64,000 nucleotides of DNA from JAABVD01 sp965204545 (GCA_965204545.1 CBDBFA010000003.1:124001-188000), one strand, 5' to 3'; counted from the first letter of the stretch, positions 27,301 to 37,006 are shown. The notes: generated by a model from the sequence alone, not told the origin. Numbers and translations: made by a program.

Positions 27301-27686
27301 TCCCGCTGGAAAAGGACACGAGGCGCGGGATCTACGTGGAAAGAAGACGCAAAAACCGTAACGATTTTCTCGATACATTTAACATGCCTCTGCCTGCTTC
27401 GACCCGGGGTAAGCGAGGTGTTACCACCACGCCTTCTCAGGCGATCACCATGCTCAACTCTCCTTTTGTCCGGCATCAAGCAATGACATGGGCCGAGCGC
27501 CATGAACAAGAGCCCTTTGATGCCAGTCTGCGCGCCCTTTTTCGTCAAGCGCTAGGGCGTCCTCCCAGTGAGGACGAGGTGACGACCTCAACCGAATTTT
27601 ATCGCGAGAATGGAAGCGGGGTTGAGGGCCTCGCCGAACTGGCCCATCTCGTATTCAACGCCAAAGAATTTATTTACCTCCCTTGA
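24357..27686 (+). CDS. Planctomycete-type cytochrome c protein (PSCyt1-DUF1549-DUF1553)
   Basis: A 1109-residue exported protein. After an N-terminal hydrophobic segment (about 27-40) it has a heme site C62-YE-CH66 (PSCyt1). A DUF1549 region follows (GERWAQHWLDWFRY, then a second CxxCH in SCARCHDHKFDP). A middle insertion of about 250 residues with a lectin-like look (SPDFTIDFGALAANWSGAGW) comes next. The C-terminal DUF1553 includes NRIWYHVFGEGLV, FGRTGQQPSHPELLDYLA and TPSQAITMLN. These families are abundant in PVC bacteria beside sulfatases and DUF1501 proteins; their biochemical role is not established. It starts 3 bp after the IclR stop and ends 1 bp before the DUF1501 gene, so it is probably in one operon. 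Confidence 0.9.
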   Translation: MPTLCQGQGVSTLGRRVALQRDWTACLTLWALAIWLLPIEGSDTDQIEFFEQRIRPILAQECYECHSQRSKVKAGLELDSRPGWQAGGQSGPAIIPGDPENSLLYQAITHGHEDIHMPKSGAKLEDSVLADFKEWIAQGAVDPRDVPSSADEVAKDTDWDAISERRGQWWSFHPLSSPEVPDSDRVLHPVDRFLEASRSGARLTVSPMANRWTVLRRLHYVLSGLPASEMEQQAFSEDWDALGRAKAVEKRVDLLLASERFGERWAQHWLDWFRYTEGHGGQGDPTNERATEFRDYIIRALNANIPYDQLIREHLAGDLLPEPRLDPSGTINESIIGLAQYRFVEHGFFPVDALDELVKFTDNQIDVVSKATLGLTVSCARCHDHKFDPISQADYHALFGIFASSRPGHRPILAHSVIDSRRDTLHRQREKLADEIRSHWLEISTEREIRARLDRIAEVHAETEKNKKEPVTTLSGFEPVPNHILVRPGDALEPWILWKDEDIAHAWARWPAHISEQEKEAADHNNRITLETFDFRNGIPDDWLVTDGMVTAVKAGALGLSVKENGLVESILPAGVATHATTTHEQAALFSPDFTIDFGALAANWSGAGWSLFRLVPENFPRGNEGIYRQNDSRYNGNTRWFSEENDFWNGRRGYFHFQTRLTSPAPPRGSRGNDGKLMPTNAEPHGSWFHVREVRKLRGESDRIRSAEFPVCSLLASGAATPVDRGSLARRYAEAIREVVERWRSPEFTDLDALFLTECIRAGLLDGDADCFSDPVRAALADIRNTEFEFAAIAGRSTPAVVESAGFDQPLYRRGNHQAPGAPVARGFLSVMNEEPFELEAETGRLQLADEIASKDNPLFNRVIANRIWYHVFGEGLVTTMDNFGRTGQQPSHPELLDYLASRIRNSGYNLKEAIRYLVTTDLFQLSSAPTIAARNNDPSNRHWTHARLRRFDAEVVRDHLLDTSGNLDPQLYGPSLQSSLPLEKDTRRGIYVERRRKNRNDFLDTFNMPLPASTRGKRGVTTTPSQAITMLNSPFVRHQAMTWAERHEQEPFDASLRALFRQALGRPPSEDEVTTSTEFYRENGSGVEGLAELAHLVFNAKEFIYLP

Positions 27687-27687
27687 A

Positions 27688-29073
27688 ATGAACCGCAGAA
27701 GATTTCTCAAATCGAGTTCCCTCGGGTTTGGAATGCTCGGGCTGCAAAGTTTGGCCCATGCCGGAAGGTCTCGGGTCCCTCATCACGCGCCGAAAGCGAA
27801 GAGCGTCATTCTCGTCTATCTATCCGGCGGCCTTTCGCAGGTGGATTCGTTCGATCCTAAGCCGATGCTCCAAAGGATGGCTGGCGAGCCGATGCCCATC
27901 CCGGTCAAGGGCACCATGTTCGACAACGTGGGAACGATTATGCCGTCGCCTTGGGAGTTTCGTCAGCGCGGGGAGAGTGGCCTGGCGGTGAGCGAATTGT
28001 TTCCCCACATCGCAACCATGGCCGACGAACTCTGCGTGGTGCGCTCCATGACTAGCAAAGCCAGCGAACACGCCCAGGGGAATTTCTATTTCCATAGTGG
28101 ATTCTCCTTTCAGGGACATCCGAGCGCCGGCGCCTGGATGTCCTACGGACTCGGTTGCGAGGCTGAGGATCTTCCAGCCTATGTTGTCCTTCGAAGCGGT
28201 GGCGCGACGGACCCGATCGGAGGGGCGAGCATGTATGGCAACGGTTTTCTTCCCGCGGAGCACCAGGCTTCGTTTCTCAAGGTGGATAGCGATTCTCCGC
28301 TCCCAAACCTAAAACCGTCGGAATCGCCGGAACGGCAACAATCGAAGATTGCTGCCATGAAGACTCTCGACCGGGCCTTCAACAACTCGCTGGGAGGAGC
28401 GGATCAAATCGAAGCCGCCATAAAGCAATACGAGACCGCTTTTCGCATGCAGGCCTCGGTTCCGGAAGCCTGCGATCTCACTGGCGAGACCGCGTTGACG
28501 CGCAGGCTCTATGGACTGGATCACGCCAATGAGACCACCCGGCTTTTTGGCCAGCAGTGTCTGGTCGCCCGGCGGCTCGTCGAGCGTGGCGTCCGCTTTG
28601 TCGAGCTTTCCTGTTTACAGAGTTCCGGAAAATTCGCTCCGGCGATCAATCCCTGGGACCAGCACGGGAAGCTCAAGGAAGGCCACGGCGATATGGCCCA
28701 GCAGGTCGATCAGCCAGTGGCCGGCCTACTGAAAGATTTAAAAGCTCGTGGCATGCTCTACGACACGATTGTCATCTTCAGCGGTGAATTCGGACGGACC
28801 TCGTTCGCCCAGGGAAGCGACGGGCGCGATCACGATCCCTACGGCTTCAGTCTCTGGATGGCCGGTGGGGGTTTTAAGGGCGGCTATGTTCATGGGGCCA
28901 CCGACGAGTTCGGCTACCACGTCGTCGAAAACGAGGTGAACATCTACTCCCTTTGGGCTACTGTGCAGCACCAGCTCGGACTCGACCATGAAAACGTCAT
29001 CTACCACTTCGCTGGACGCGACTATCGACTGAGCGATGTCGAAGGTCACGTAGTCAATGACCTTTTGGCATAA
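27688..29073 (+). CDS. DUF1501 Tat-exported protein (pair 1)
   Basis: A 461-residue DUF1501 protein starting MNRRRFLKSSSLGFG, a twin-arginine signal. Typical family blocks follow: VILVYLSGGLSQVDSFDPKP, FSGEFGRTSFAQGSDGRDHDP (metal-site-like DGRDH) and WMAGGGFKGGYVHGATDEFG. DUF1501 belongs near the alkaline phosphatase/sulfatase fold; its substrate is unknown. The longer open frame upstream overlaps the cytochrome gene and is rejected. It pairs with the preceding DUF1549/1553 gene, the standard PVC gene couple. Confidence 0.9.
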   Translation: MNRRRFLKSSSLGFGMLGLQSLAHAGRSRVPHHAPKAKSVILVYLSGGLSQVDSFDPKPMLQRMAGEPMPIPVKGTMFDNVGTIMPSPWEFRQRGESGLAVSELFPHIATMADELCVVRSMTSKASEHAQGNFYFHSGFSFQGHPSAGAWMSYGLGCEAEDLPAYVVLRSGGATDPIGGASMYGNGFLPAEHQASFLKVDSDSPLPNLKPSESPERQQSKIAAMKTLDRAFNNSLGGADQIEAAIKQYETAFRMQASVPEACDLTGETALTRRLYGLDHANETTRLFGQQCLVARRLVERGVRFVELSCLQSSGKFAPAINPWDQHGKLKEGHGDMAQQVDQPVAGLLKDLKARGMLYDTIVIFSGEFGRTSFAQGSDGRDHDPYGFSLWMAGGGFKGGYVHGATDEFGYHVVENEVNIYSLWATVQHQLGLDHENVIYHFAGRDYRLSDVEGHVVNDLLA

Positions 29074-29147
29074 ATCACCTTTCCTCCTCTGCTACTCATG
29101 GCAAATCCGGAAGACGCTATCCCTCCAAAAACAACGAAGGATTAACC

Positions 29148-29300
29148 ATGTCTACTATCACCTCAAGGCGCCATTTTATCCGCAGCAGTAGCGCCTTGAT
29201 CGCTCTGCCTTTTCTCGAATCCATCGGCTTTCGCCGGTTCGCTTCGGCGGCGACTAAGCTAGCCGCGCCCCCCAAGCGCATGGTTTTCGATTTCTTTTAA
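29148..29300 (+). pseudogene. DUF1552 gene stub (first 50 codons only)
   Basis: A good ATG behind AACGAAGGATTAACC opens a 50-residue frame: MSTITSRRHFIRSSSALIAL..., then PPKRMVF. This is the N terminus of DUF1552 proteins (Tat-like signal, then PKRMVF). The frame changes abruptly to DFF and stops at 29300, where normal family members continue for several hundred residues. Immediately downstream, in another frame, is the middle of a TonB receptor. The gene was therefore cut by a deletion or recombination near 29285-29305. Confidence 0.72.
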
Positions 29301-31092
29301 TCCAATTTCTTGGAATTCGGGGATTTACGGAGACCCGAATCCCGTTCTCCCAGGAGCCTATTTTGCCGATGGAGATTCGAATGTAGCTGGAGGGCAAAGT
29401 CCTGGTACTCTCCTCCCCGACATCGGCGCACCCAATCCCCAGGCAGGAAATCTGTATATCGAAGGCTGGGGTGCCGGAAGAACCTTCGAGGAATGGAGTG
29501 ATTACTACCGAATCACGGTAAGCCGCGAACTAGATTTAACAGACCGTTCAGAATGGTTAGGCCGCCACACGTTTGCAGGGCTTTGGCAATTGGACGAAGA
29601 ATTAACCAATACAGCACCATTCTCAGAATATAATACCACCCCCAATAACAATGATCGTATTCGCACAGCCCAGAACGGAATTTTGCGTAGAACGTATTTG
29701 GATTTGAGTCCGGGAGGCGCCAAATGGTTTGCAAACCCTAGGGAGAATCCAGTTCCAACCGATACCGGTGTCACCGCAGAGTTCATTCATCGAGGAGTAT
29801 GGGCAGACATATTGAACAAAGCCGAGGCGGTAATGGGTGTGCTTCAGAGTCGCTTTTGGGATGACCGGTTAATTTTTACGACTGGATATAGGGAAGACAC
29901 GCTAACCACAAACCGAGCCACTCAAGGAGGGGAGGATTTCCCCGGTTCGATTAACTTCCTTCGCCTTGAACCACACACGATCTTCGAGAAGGATCGGGAG
30001 GATGTGTTTAAAGGAGACACTACCAAATTTGGAGGTTTTTTTAGTGTGTTGCCATGGCTTGGGCTTACTTTTAATACTTCTGATAGTATTCAACCCCAAA
30101 CTCAGACAGATATTTACGGAGATCCGATTGGAACTCGGTCTGGGGAAGGAGACGACTTCGGCTTGAGGATCAAATTGCTTGATGATAAGGCGTACTTTTC
30201 AGCCACCTATTGGGAGAGTGCGGATGCAAATCAAAGAATATCTGGTACTGCCAGAATACAGTGGTCTCCGGTCCACAGAGCTTTTAATCAGGTGTTCGAT
30301 GCCTCTGTAGATGCAGGAGTTCCTCTACCACCTAAGCTGGAAAGTCGAGGGCTCCAACAGTTTGATCCTACATTCTGGGACGTCGCGGACTTTGTTGGTT
30401 CGGGGTTTGAGTACGAACTAACCGGCAATATAACGCCTCAATGGAGTATTTCCCTCAATTACAGTTCCAACGATATGGAAGTTGGCTCGAACTTTGCCCC
30501 AGGCTATCATGCTTTTATAGTTGATAATCAAAGTCTCTATCAAGGTAACCAAAATGTCTTGCTGGAGGACCCCATTGTTAATGTCAGAAATTTCATCATT
30601 GAAAGAGATAACTCGCCAGATCGTGATTTCTCTGCCGAACCAGCAACATTCAATGACGTCTGGGAATTTGGAAATCAAGTAGTAGAGACGATAAGAAACG
30701 AGATTGGATTAATCCCATTCAACCACAATAAAGATTCGTTAAACTTTTTTACGTCTTACCGATTTGACGATGCTCAGTCCGCAATCCTCAAGAATTTAAG
30801 AATAGGTTTTGGTGGCAACTACCGGTCCGCTCCGGTGATTGGTTTTCATTCTCCGGAAGGCGGCAAACCAACGCCAGTGGAGGGAGAATCCTATGTTATA
30901 GCCCGGATGATGTTAGGGAAGCGGATTCCTTTGAAATCAGGGAAGTATCTCGACTTTCAATTGAACTTTGATAACGTTTTTGGAGAAGAAGACCTGCTTC
31001 CTTACGGAACAAATTCGCGTGATACTGTTCAGAGGTATATTTTTCAGCGTCAAAGGCAGGAATGGACGTTGCGGGCTACATTTGGGTTTTAA
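29300..31092 (+). pseudogene. TonB-dependent receptor, N-terminally truncated
   Basis: From about 29281 a single frame runs unbroken to 31092 and encodes the C-terminal half of a TonB-dependent receptor barrel. Examples are TDRSEWLGRHTFAGLWQLDE, FIHRGVWADILNKAEAVMG, SRFWDDRLIFTTGYREDT and a terminal TLRATFGF. The signal peptide, TonB box and plug domain are missing, and no good start codon exists near the junction. It is homologous to 607-4128 from about residue 560 of that protein onward. The DNA is visibly richer in A+T than the flanking genes, so it probably came from elsewhere or is drifting. Function is presumed lost. Confidence 0.78.
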
Positions 31093-31219
31093 AATATTTT
31101 TCCAGCTTACCCGCGTGGCAGGCTCTTTCCCCGATGGACGAAACGCCCTGATGGTGGTCGTCGCATTGCTTCGTTACGTGACCGGCAACAAGTGGGGGAA
31201 ACGCGGTTTTGGCAAATGG

Positions 31220-32653
31220 TCAGGCCAGAATATTGTGGATGACGTCCGCCGGCTCCACACCGGTGAGGCTCTCGTCCCGGCCTTCGAATTCATAGGTCAC
31301 ACGGGTATGGTCTAGCCCCAACAAGTGCATGACGGTGGCGTGGAAGTCGGCCATCGTGACCGGATCTTCCACCGCCGCGTAGCCGAATTCATCGGTGGCG
31401 CCGTAAGTGATGCCGCCCCTGACTCCACCACCTGCCATCCAAAAGCTGAAACCAAAGGGATTGTGATCGCGTCCGTCGGCCCCTTGCGAGACGGGAAGCC
31501 GTCCGAATTCCCCCGCCCAAATCACCAGGGTATCCTCGAGCAAACCACGCACCTTAAGATCCTGCACCAACGCGGCGACAGGTATATCGGTCTCCTGGGT
31601 CGATTGAGTGAGTCGATTGTGCAGATCACTATGATGATCCCAATCGTTGCGAATGAGATGGACAAAGCGCACTCCGGACTCGAGGAGCCGCCGTGCAACC
31701 AGGCACTGTTTTCCAAATTTTTCGGTAATCTTGTTGTCGAGTCCGTAGAGCTTCCGGGTGGCCTCGGATTCGCCCGAGAGATCGATCTGTTGCATCGCCT
31801 CCAATTGCATGTTGGCGGCCAGCTCGAAGTTCTGGATCCGGGCGTCGAGAGCCGAAAGGCCATGGGTGGCTTCCTGATGACGCCGATTCAACATCTGAGT
31901 CAAATCAAGATACCGTTTCTGGTCTTGGGTGGAAACCGAATCGGGCCGTTGAAGATTATGAATGGGGTTGCCGGTGACATTGAACGGACTACCTTGGTAC
32001 AAGGCCGGCAGCCAGCCCGAGGAGGTTGTGCTTTGAACCTTGACCGGAGTGGTGTCCGGAATGGCGACGTAAGCGGGCAAATTCTCATTCTCGGATCCCA
32101 GGGCATAAGTGATCCAGGACCCCATCGACGGGAACCCCGAGATCGGACGTCCCGTGTGCGTCATCAGGATGGCCTCTCCGTGATCGATCCGCGTGGTCAC
32201 ACCGGAACGAATCACCGCAATGTCATCCACCACCTTGGAGAGGCCGGGCAACAATTCTGAGAGTTCAATGCCGGACTGACCGTATTTCTGGAATTTGTAA
32301 GGGCTGGCCATCAAATTCGCAGTCTTGTTGGTGGCCCGTTGCGTGACGGATATCGGAATCGGCTGTCCGTTATACTTTGTCAGCATCGGCTTCGGATCCA
32401 TGAGATCCATCTGGCTGGGGCCTCCACCCAGAAAAACGAATACGATCCGCTTGGCCTTGGGGGCGAAGTGGGGCTGTTTCGGCAAGAGGTTGTGCACCGG
32501 CGGGAGGTTACCCCCGGAAGCCATCAGAGGCTGTGCCGTGAGCCAGCTGAGGGCCAGGGCTCCCAGACCTCCGGCGGAGTCTTTCAACATTTGACGGCGC
32601 GAGAGCATCCGGCGGGCCAGGCGGTCGCAAAGTGGGTCTGAACAAGGTTTCAT
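31220..32653 (-). CDS. DUF1501 protein (pair 2)
   Basis: A 477-residue DUF1501 protein. The N terminus has LSRRQMLKDSAGGLGALAL, a twin-arginine-like signal after a short extension. Family blocks are VFVFLGGGPSQMDLMDPKP, IWAGEFGRLPVSQGADGRDH and FWMAGGGVRGGITYGATDEFG. It lies 16 bp downstream of the DUF1549/1553 gene on the same strand, so the two are probably co-transcribed. It converges with the truncated TonB receptor. Confidence 0.9.
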   Translation of the reverse strand: MKPCSDPLCDRLARRMLSRRQMLKDSAGGLGALALSWLTAQPLMASGGNLPPVHNLLPKQPHFAPKAKRIVFVFLGGGPSQMDLMDPKPMLTKYNGQPIPISVTQRATNKTANLMASPYKFQKYGQSGIELSELLPGLSKVVDDIAVIRSGVTTRIDHGEAILMTHTGRPISGFPSMGSWITYALGSENENLPAYVAIPDTTPVKVQSTTSSGWLPALYQGSPFNVTGNPIHNLQRPDSVSTQDQKRYLDLTQMLNRRHQEATHGLSALDARIQNFELAANMQLEAMQQIDLSGESEATRKLYGLDNKITEKFGKQCLVARRLLESGVRFVHLIRNDWDHHSDLHNRLTQSTQETDIPVAALVQDLKVRGLLEDTLVIWAGEFGRLPVSQGADGRDHNPFGFSFWMAGGGVRGGITYGATDEFGYAAVEDPVTMADFHATVMHLLGLDHTRVTYEFEGRDESLTGVEPADVIHNILA

Positions 32654-32669
32654 TTTGAAAGGGGTTTTA

Positions 32670-35042
32670 TCAATTGAGGTAAAGAAATTCGTTTGAGCTC
32701 AAGACTGCGTGGCATAGGGTTTTCCAAACATCATCCGATTGACCGATTTCCGGGTTGCTCGCATCCATCTCGCTTTGCATCCATGCCCGCAAGCTACTGG
32801 TTTCTTCGTCGGTCGGGTATCGGGAGTAGGCCAGCATCCAGATCCGGTTCAACCGCTCCTCGAACGTAGCGTGACCCTCACTCTCGATGCGCTCCCGGAG
32901 GGCCTCGGCGCTCTCGTGCATAAATGGGTGATTCATGGCCGCCAACGCCTGCTGGGAAATGGCTGACTCCCTGCGTTTGGGCGCATTGGTGTCCATTATC
33001 GGGGCGTCGAAGGTGGTGAGAATATTAGGAGTCCCCGATCGATGAGTGATGATATACACCGATCGGCGGGTTCGACCCGGATGGTCCTTCGGCACGACGA
33101 CGAGGCCGTCCTCCAGGCGTTCCGTGGGAACGGATTCACCATACATGGTCAAATCCAGTTGGCCGCTCACGGCCAGCATGGCATCGCGGATCGATTCCGC
33201 CTCCAGCCGGTGTTTGGAAAACCGGTTCAATAACTTATTGGAAGGATCCGCCTCCTCCCGGGTCTGGTCGAAGCGCGAGCTTTGCCGGTAGGCCGTTGAG
33301 CGAAGGATCAGGCGGTGGATATGCTTGATGCTCCAACCCGACTCCATGAATTCCACCGCAAGCCAATTGAGTAAATCCGGATGGGTTGGGCGGCTCCCCC
33401 GCTCGCCGAAGTCGTCGGGTGTTCGAACCAGTCCTTCCCCGAAATGGTATTGCCAGATGCGGTTCACCATGACGCGCGCGGTCAGCGGATGCTTGGGATC
33501 GGTCAGCCATTCGGCCAGGGCGAGCCTTCGGCCGGTGGTGCCTTGGGGCGATTTCGCGGCCGCCCCCTCCCAGTCAAACGGGTGTTCGGGATCGTCTAGC
33601 ACCCGGAGCACGCCGGGAGTCACCGGATCACCCGGGGTCTTGAAGTTTCCACGCAGCAACAGCGGGGTCGGAGACGGAGAGGTCGTAACGTCAAAGGTCC
33701 CCCAGGCAATGGGCGGCAGCGCTGCCTCTTCATATATTTCCTCAAGGCGTTCATTCAACTGCTTATCCTGTTGCTCGTATTCGGGATAAAGTTCCTTGAG
33801 CTGATCTTGACCTGTGCCTCCCAGCTCTTGGAAGGTCTCCACAAGGATCGCTTCTTCTACTTCATATGTATTGTCCTGTCCTTGCGAGATGATTTCCAGC
33901 ACTCGCTCGCGCCGGGTGTCATCTTGGATCTTCTCGCTGTTTTCCCGCAGAAATTGATTCCGCCACCGCCGCGGCAATCCGTAACGCAACTGTTGTTTTA
34001 AAGCGGCGCTCTCATCCATCCAAACCGCGGATTGCTCTAAGTAGGCGTCCCGCTCAGCTTTGGGTGTCAAGGGGATCGCGCGGATGGGTCCCGGGGTGTC
34101 CCGCCTCCAGATTCCGGCCAACCACCGTTCCGGATCCGCATCGAAGGCCGGTTCAAAAAGCGCCGATAGCTTGTAGTAGTCTTCGTGCGGGATCGGATCG
34201 TACTTGTGGGAGTGACAGCGGACGCAATTGAGGGTCAGCCCCATCAGGGCCTTCATCGACACCTCCACCACGGCCTGTTGCACGGCAGAGATTTTCTCAA
34301 ACTGGGTGGAGGTCTGCGTTGGGACGGTGGCATCGGGCGTGGTCCGAAGGAATCCGGTGGCCACCAACTTCTCAATCTGATCCTCCGTGAAGACCTCGGC
34401 GTTTCTCCAGTCGAACATCTCATCGCCGGCCAGTTGCTCGCGCACAAACACATCGTAGGGCTTGTCCTCATTGAACGCCCGGATGACATAGTCGCGGTAA
34501 CGCCAGTAATCCGGCCGGATTATGTCGCCGATGAAATAGCTCGATTCGGCGTAACCGGCCACGTCCAGCCAGTGGCGGCCCCATCGCTCCCCGTAACGCG
34601 GGGAGGCAAGTAATCGATCCACCAATTGATCGTAGGCCGCGGGATCCTGAGCGTTTGCGAACGCCTCCACCGCCTCGGGTTCGGGAGGTAATCCGGTCAT
34701 ATTATAGGTCACACGCCGGATCAAAGTGCGGTTGTCCGCCTCCTCATGGAAACCGAGGCCTTCTTCTTCAAGCTTACTCAGGATGAATCGGTCGATCACG
34801 GATTGCACCCGGGAAGAATCTTTGACTTCGGGGACCTCAGGGCGCACTGGTTTCGTAAACGACCAGAAATTACGGTCTGCCACCGTGACTTTATCGGATT
34901 TCCGAATCTCGCTGTCGCTGGCGGACGCCTGACACAGCGGTCCACCCACCGTAAGCACCAGTGCCACGGTGATCGAAAAGACATGGCGGAGGCTGGCCCC
35001 GCAACAGTTCGACTGAACTATAAGGTGTCTGAACATAGACAT
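32670..35042 (-). CDS. DUF1549/DUF1553 protein lacking the N-terminal cytochrome
   Basis: About 790 residues from the preferred ATG at 35042 (an upstream ATG at 35084 and one at 35036 are alternatives). A signal peptide (SLRHVFSITVALVLTVGG...) is followed directly by DUF1549 (VQSVIDRFILSKLEEEGL, YGERWGRHWLDVAGYAES, CxxCH in NCVRCHSHKYDP). DUF1553 follows (NRIWQYHFGEGLVRTPDDFG, HRSGTPNILTTFDAP). Unlike the two other members in the window it has no PSCyt1 CxxCH domain at the front, so any electron-transfer role must differ. It pairs with the DUF1501 gene downstream. Confidence 0.88.
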   Translation of the reverse strand: MSMFRHLIVQSNCCGASLRHVFSITVALVLTVGGPLCQASASDSEIRKSDKVTVADRNFWSFTKPVRPEVPEVKDSSRVQSVIDRFILSKLEEEGLGFHEEADNRTLIRRVTYNMTGLPPEPEAVEAFANAQDPAAYDQLVDRLLASPRYGERWGRHWLDVAGYAESSYFIGDIIRPDYWRYRDYVIRAFNEDKPYDVFVREQLAGDEMFDWRNAEVFTEDQIEKLVATGFLRTTPDATVPTQTSTQFEKISAVQQAVVEVSMKALMGLTLNCVRCHSHKYDPIPHEDYYKLSALFEPAFDADPERWLAGIWRRDTPGPIRAIPLTPKAERDAYLEQSAVWMDESAALKQQLRYGLPRRWRNQFLRENSEKIQDDTRRERVLEIISQGQDNTYEVEEAILVETFQELGGTGQDQLKELYPEYEQQDKQLNERLEEIYEEAALPPIAWGTFDVTTSPSPTPLLLRGNFKTPGDPVTPGVLRVLDDPEHPFDWEGAAAKSPQGTTGRRLALAEWLTDPKHPLTARVMVNRIWQYHFGEGLVRTPDDFGERGSRPTHPDLLNWLAVEFMESGWSIKHIHRLILRSTAYRQSSRFDQTREEADPSNKLLNRFSKHRLEAESIRDAMLAVSGQLDLTMYGESVPTERLEDGLVVVPKDHPGRTRRSVYIITHRSGTPNILTTFDAPIMDTNAPKRRESAISQQALAAMNHPFMHESAEALRERIESEGHATFEERLNRIWMLAYSRYPTDEETSSLRAWMQSEMDASNPEIGQSDDVWKTLCHAVLSSNEFLYLN

Positions 35043-35299
35043 ACTTTCGCAGCTTCGATTATAGGTAACGGGTCGGAAATACAAGTAAATTTCCCCCCCA
35101 TTTTTAAGCCCCCACCGGCTTTTAGTGCGGACTGAACACAGGAAACATCGCTAAAAGAAGACACCTTCAGAACTTGCTATCAATAATCCACCCCAATATA
35201 TGATGTAGGTGATTTTATGCGTAGAAGACAAGAATATTTTTGGGGCAATTATCACCCAAATCTACCGAGCTTCATGCGACATCAACCATTTCCTATCAG

Positions 35300-37006
35300 A
35301 TGAATTATTCTCCTATTTTATTCTCCCTTACTCTTTTTGGCTTATCGGCCATCTTGGCTAACGCAGCTTCATTTGACTGGCCGCAATGGCAGGGACCGGA
35401 TCGGAATGCGGTATCCAGGGAAACCAATCTGCTGAAGGAATGGCCTGAAAGCGGTCCGCCACTCGCCTGGAAGATCAGTGGAATAGGCACCGGCTTCGGT
35501 TCGCCATCCATAGCCGATGGCCGAATATTCGGTTTGAGCCACCGTGGGGACGACGAAGTCGTATGGGCTCTCTCGGAGACAGACGGCAAGGAATTATGGG
35601 TCACGCGTCTTGCAACGGTGAACACGGACGGTCTGTCACAAGGAAAAGAAGGTGGCGGATGTACACCGACGGTAGACGGTGACCGGGTCTATGTCCTTGG
35701 CCGTAGTGGCGACCTCGTCTGTCTGCGGGTGGAGGATGGAAGCATCCTATGGCAACGCAATCTCATCGAAAATCTTGACGGACGCATTCCCGTTTTCAAA
35801 TACAATGAATCTCCGCTTGTGGATGGTGACAAAGTCATTTGCACACCCGGCGGAAAAGAGAAAACCTTGGCAGCCCTGAACAAGTTTAATGGAGAGACGA
35901 TCTGGACGAGCCAGGTGCCGCACGAAGATGATAACGCGCCTGAACCACCCAGTATCATGGTAACCACACCCTTGCTTGTTGCCCTCGACACAGATGGCAA
36001 CCAGGAGATTTCCACAGCTGAAATTCGTGGTTCTGAATCGATACTCGGAAAACTGGATGGAAACCGGGACGGCAAACTCACGGCAGATGAATTACGCGAG
36101 AAATCCAATGAGGAGGAAGCGGAGAGCCAAAGCAGTGAACTGCGTCGACGAAGGGGCAGTAGTTACATGCGGTCTCTCAAAGTGCTCGCCGGACTGGATA
36201 CTGATGAAAGTGGTGAAATCGACGCTTCCGAAATCGAGAACTCGGTGGATGCCTTAAAAAAGTTGGACGAAAATGGGGACGGCCTATTAGACGAAAAGGA
36301 AGTCGGTGCCCAATTTGTAAGTCCCCCGAGATCCAAAGCCGCTTATGCCTCGGCTCTGGCGGTTGATTTTAATAATCAGCGGCACTATGTGCAGTCTGTC
36401 GCCAAGGGACTTGTCGGAGTTGCAGCTTCGGACGGAGAGTTGCTCTGGAGGCATAATCGACCCGTCACTCCTACCGGTCTTAATTGTTCAACACCTATTT
36501 ATCAGGATGGCTTCGTTTGCGCCGCTTCAGCTTATGGAGGCGGAGGTGTGTTGGTGAAACTAGCTGCCGATGACAACGACGATATCAGCGCCGACGAGAT
36601 CTGGACTTCAAGCGATATGGAAAACCATCATGGAGGTATGGTCGTGGTCGATGGCTGCCTGTATGGCGCCAATGGTGACGTCGGTGGTGGCAACCTGGTC
36701 TGCCTTGACTTCCAGACGGGTGAAACCCTCTGGAACGAAGGTGACCGGGATAAACAAGGGGTGCCGAAAGGTTCGTTGATGTTTGCAGATGAACGCATTT
36801 ACTACCGCACCGAGGAAGGTGCCATGCTGCTGATCGAACCGAACCGGGATGGCTATTTGGAGCGTGGCCGTTTCGAGCAACCGGACCGTAGCAGAAAGCC
36901 CGCCTGGTCGCACCCGGTTATTGCCAACGGCAAGCTCTACCTGCGCGACCAGGATATTTTGTTCTCCTATGTTGTGAAAGATACCGGCATGCTGAGCAAT
37001 CGGTAG
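35300..37006 (+). CDS. PQQ-type beta-propeller protein with inserted EF-hands
   Basis: A 568-residue exported protein. A signal peptide ends near ANAAS, followed by WPQWQGPDRNAVSRE, the usual opening of BamB/PQQ-like propellers in PVC bacteria. Between propeller blades (about residues 230-335) lie four EF-hand-like calcium loops: DTDGNQEISTAE, DGNRDGKLTADE, DTDESGEIDASE and DENGDGLLDEKE. A further degenerate one (DDNDDISADE) comes later. The propeller then resumes (HGGMVVVDGCLYGANGDVGG). Its role is unknown; family proteins may bind partners or carry out quinoprotein-like chemistry. ATG 35300 is chosen because the signal peptide starts there. Nearby DUF1501 genes run in the opposite direction. 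Confidence 0.85.
   Translation: MNYSPILFSLTLFGLSAILANAASFDWPQWQGPDRNAVSRETNLLKEWPESGPPLAWKISGIGTGFGSPSIADGRIFGLSHRGDDEVVWALSETDGKELWVTRLATVNTDGLSQGKEGGGCTPTVDGDRVYVLGRSGDLVCLRVEDGSILWQRNLIENLDGRIPVFKYNESPLVDGDKVICTPGGKEKTLAALNKFNGETIWTSQVPHEDDNAPEPPSIMVTTPLLVALDTDGNQEISTAEIRGSESILGKLDGNRDGKLTADELREKSNEEEAESQSSELRRRRGSSYMRSLKVLAGLDTDESGEIDASEIENSVDALKKLDENGDGLLDEKEVGAQFVSPPRSKAAYASALAVDFNNQRHYVQSVAKGLVGVAASDGELLWRHNRPVTPTGLNCSTPIYQDGFVCAASAYGGGGVLVKLAADDNDDISADEIWTSSDMENHHGGMVVVDGCLYGANGDVGGGNLVCLDFQTGETLWNEGDRDKQGVPKGSLMFADERIYYRTEEGAMLLIEPNRDGYLERGRFEQPDRSRKPAWSHPVIANGKLYLRDQDILFSYVVKDTGMLSNR

Noticed and set aside
29590..31092. A complete TonB-dependent receptor starting at 29590
   Set aside because: The start would be a TTG inside the barrel. 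The frame continues upstream without a start, and the plug domain is absent.
31325..32260. 311-codon plus-strand open frame
   Set aside because: Antisense to the well-supported DUF1501 gene 31220-32653, with no recognisable domain.
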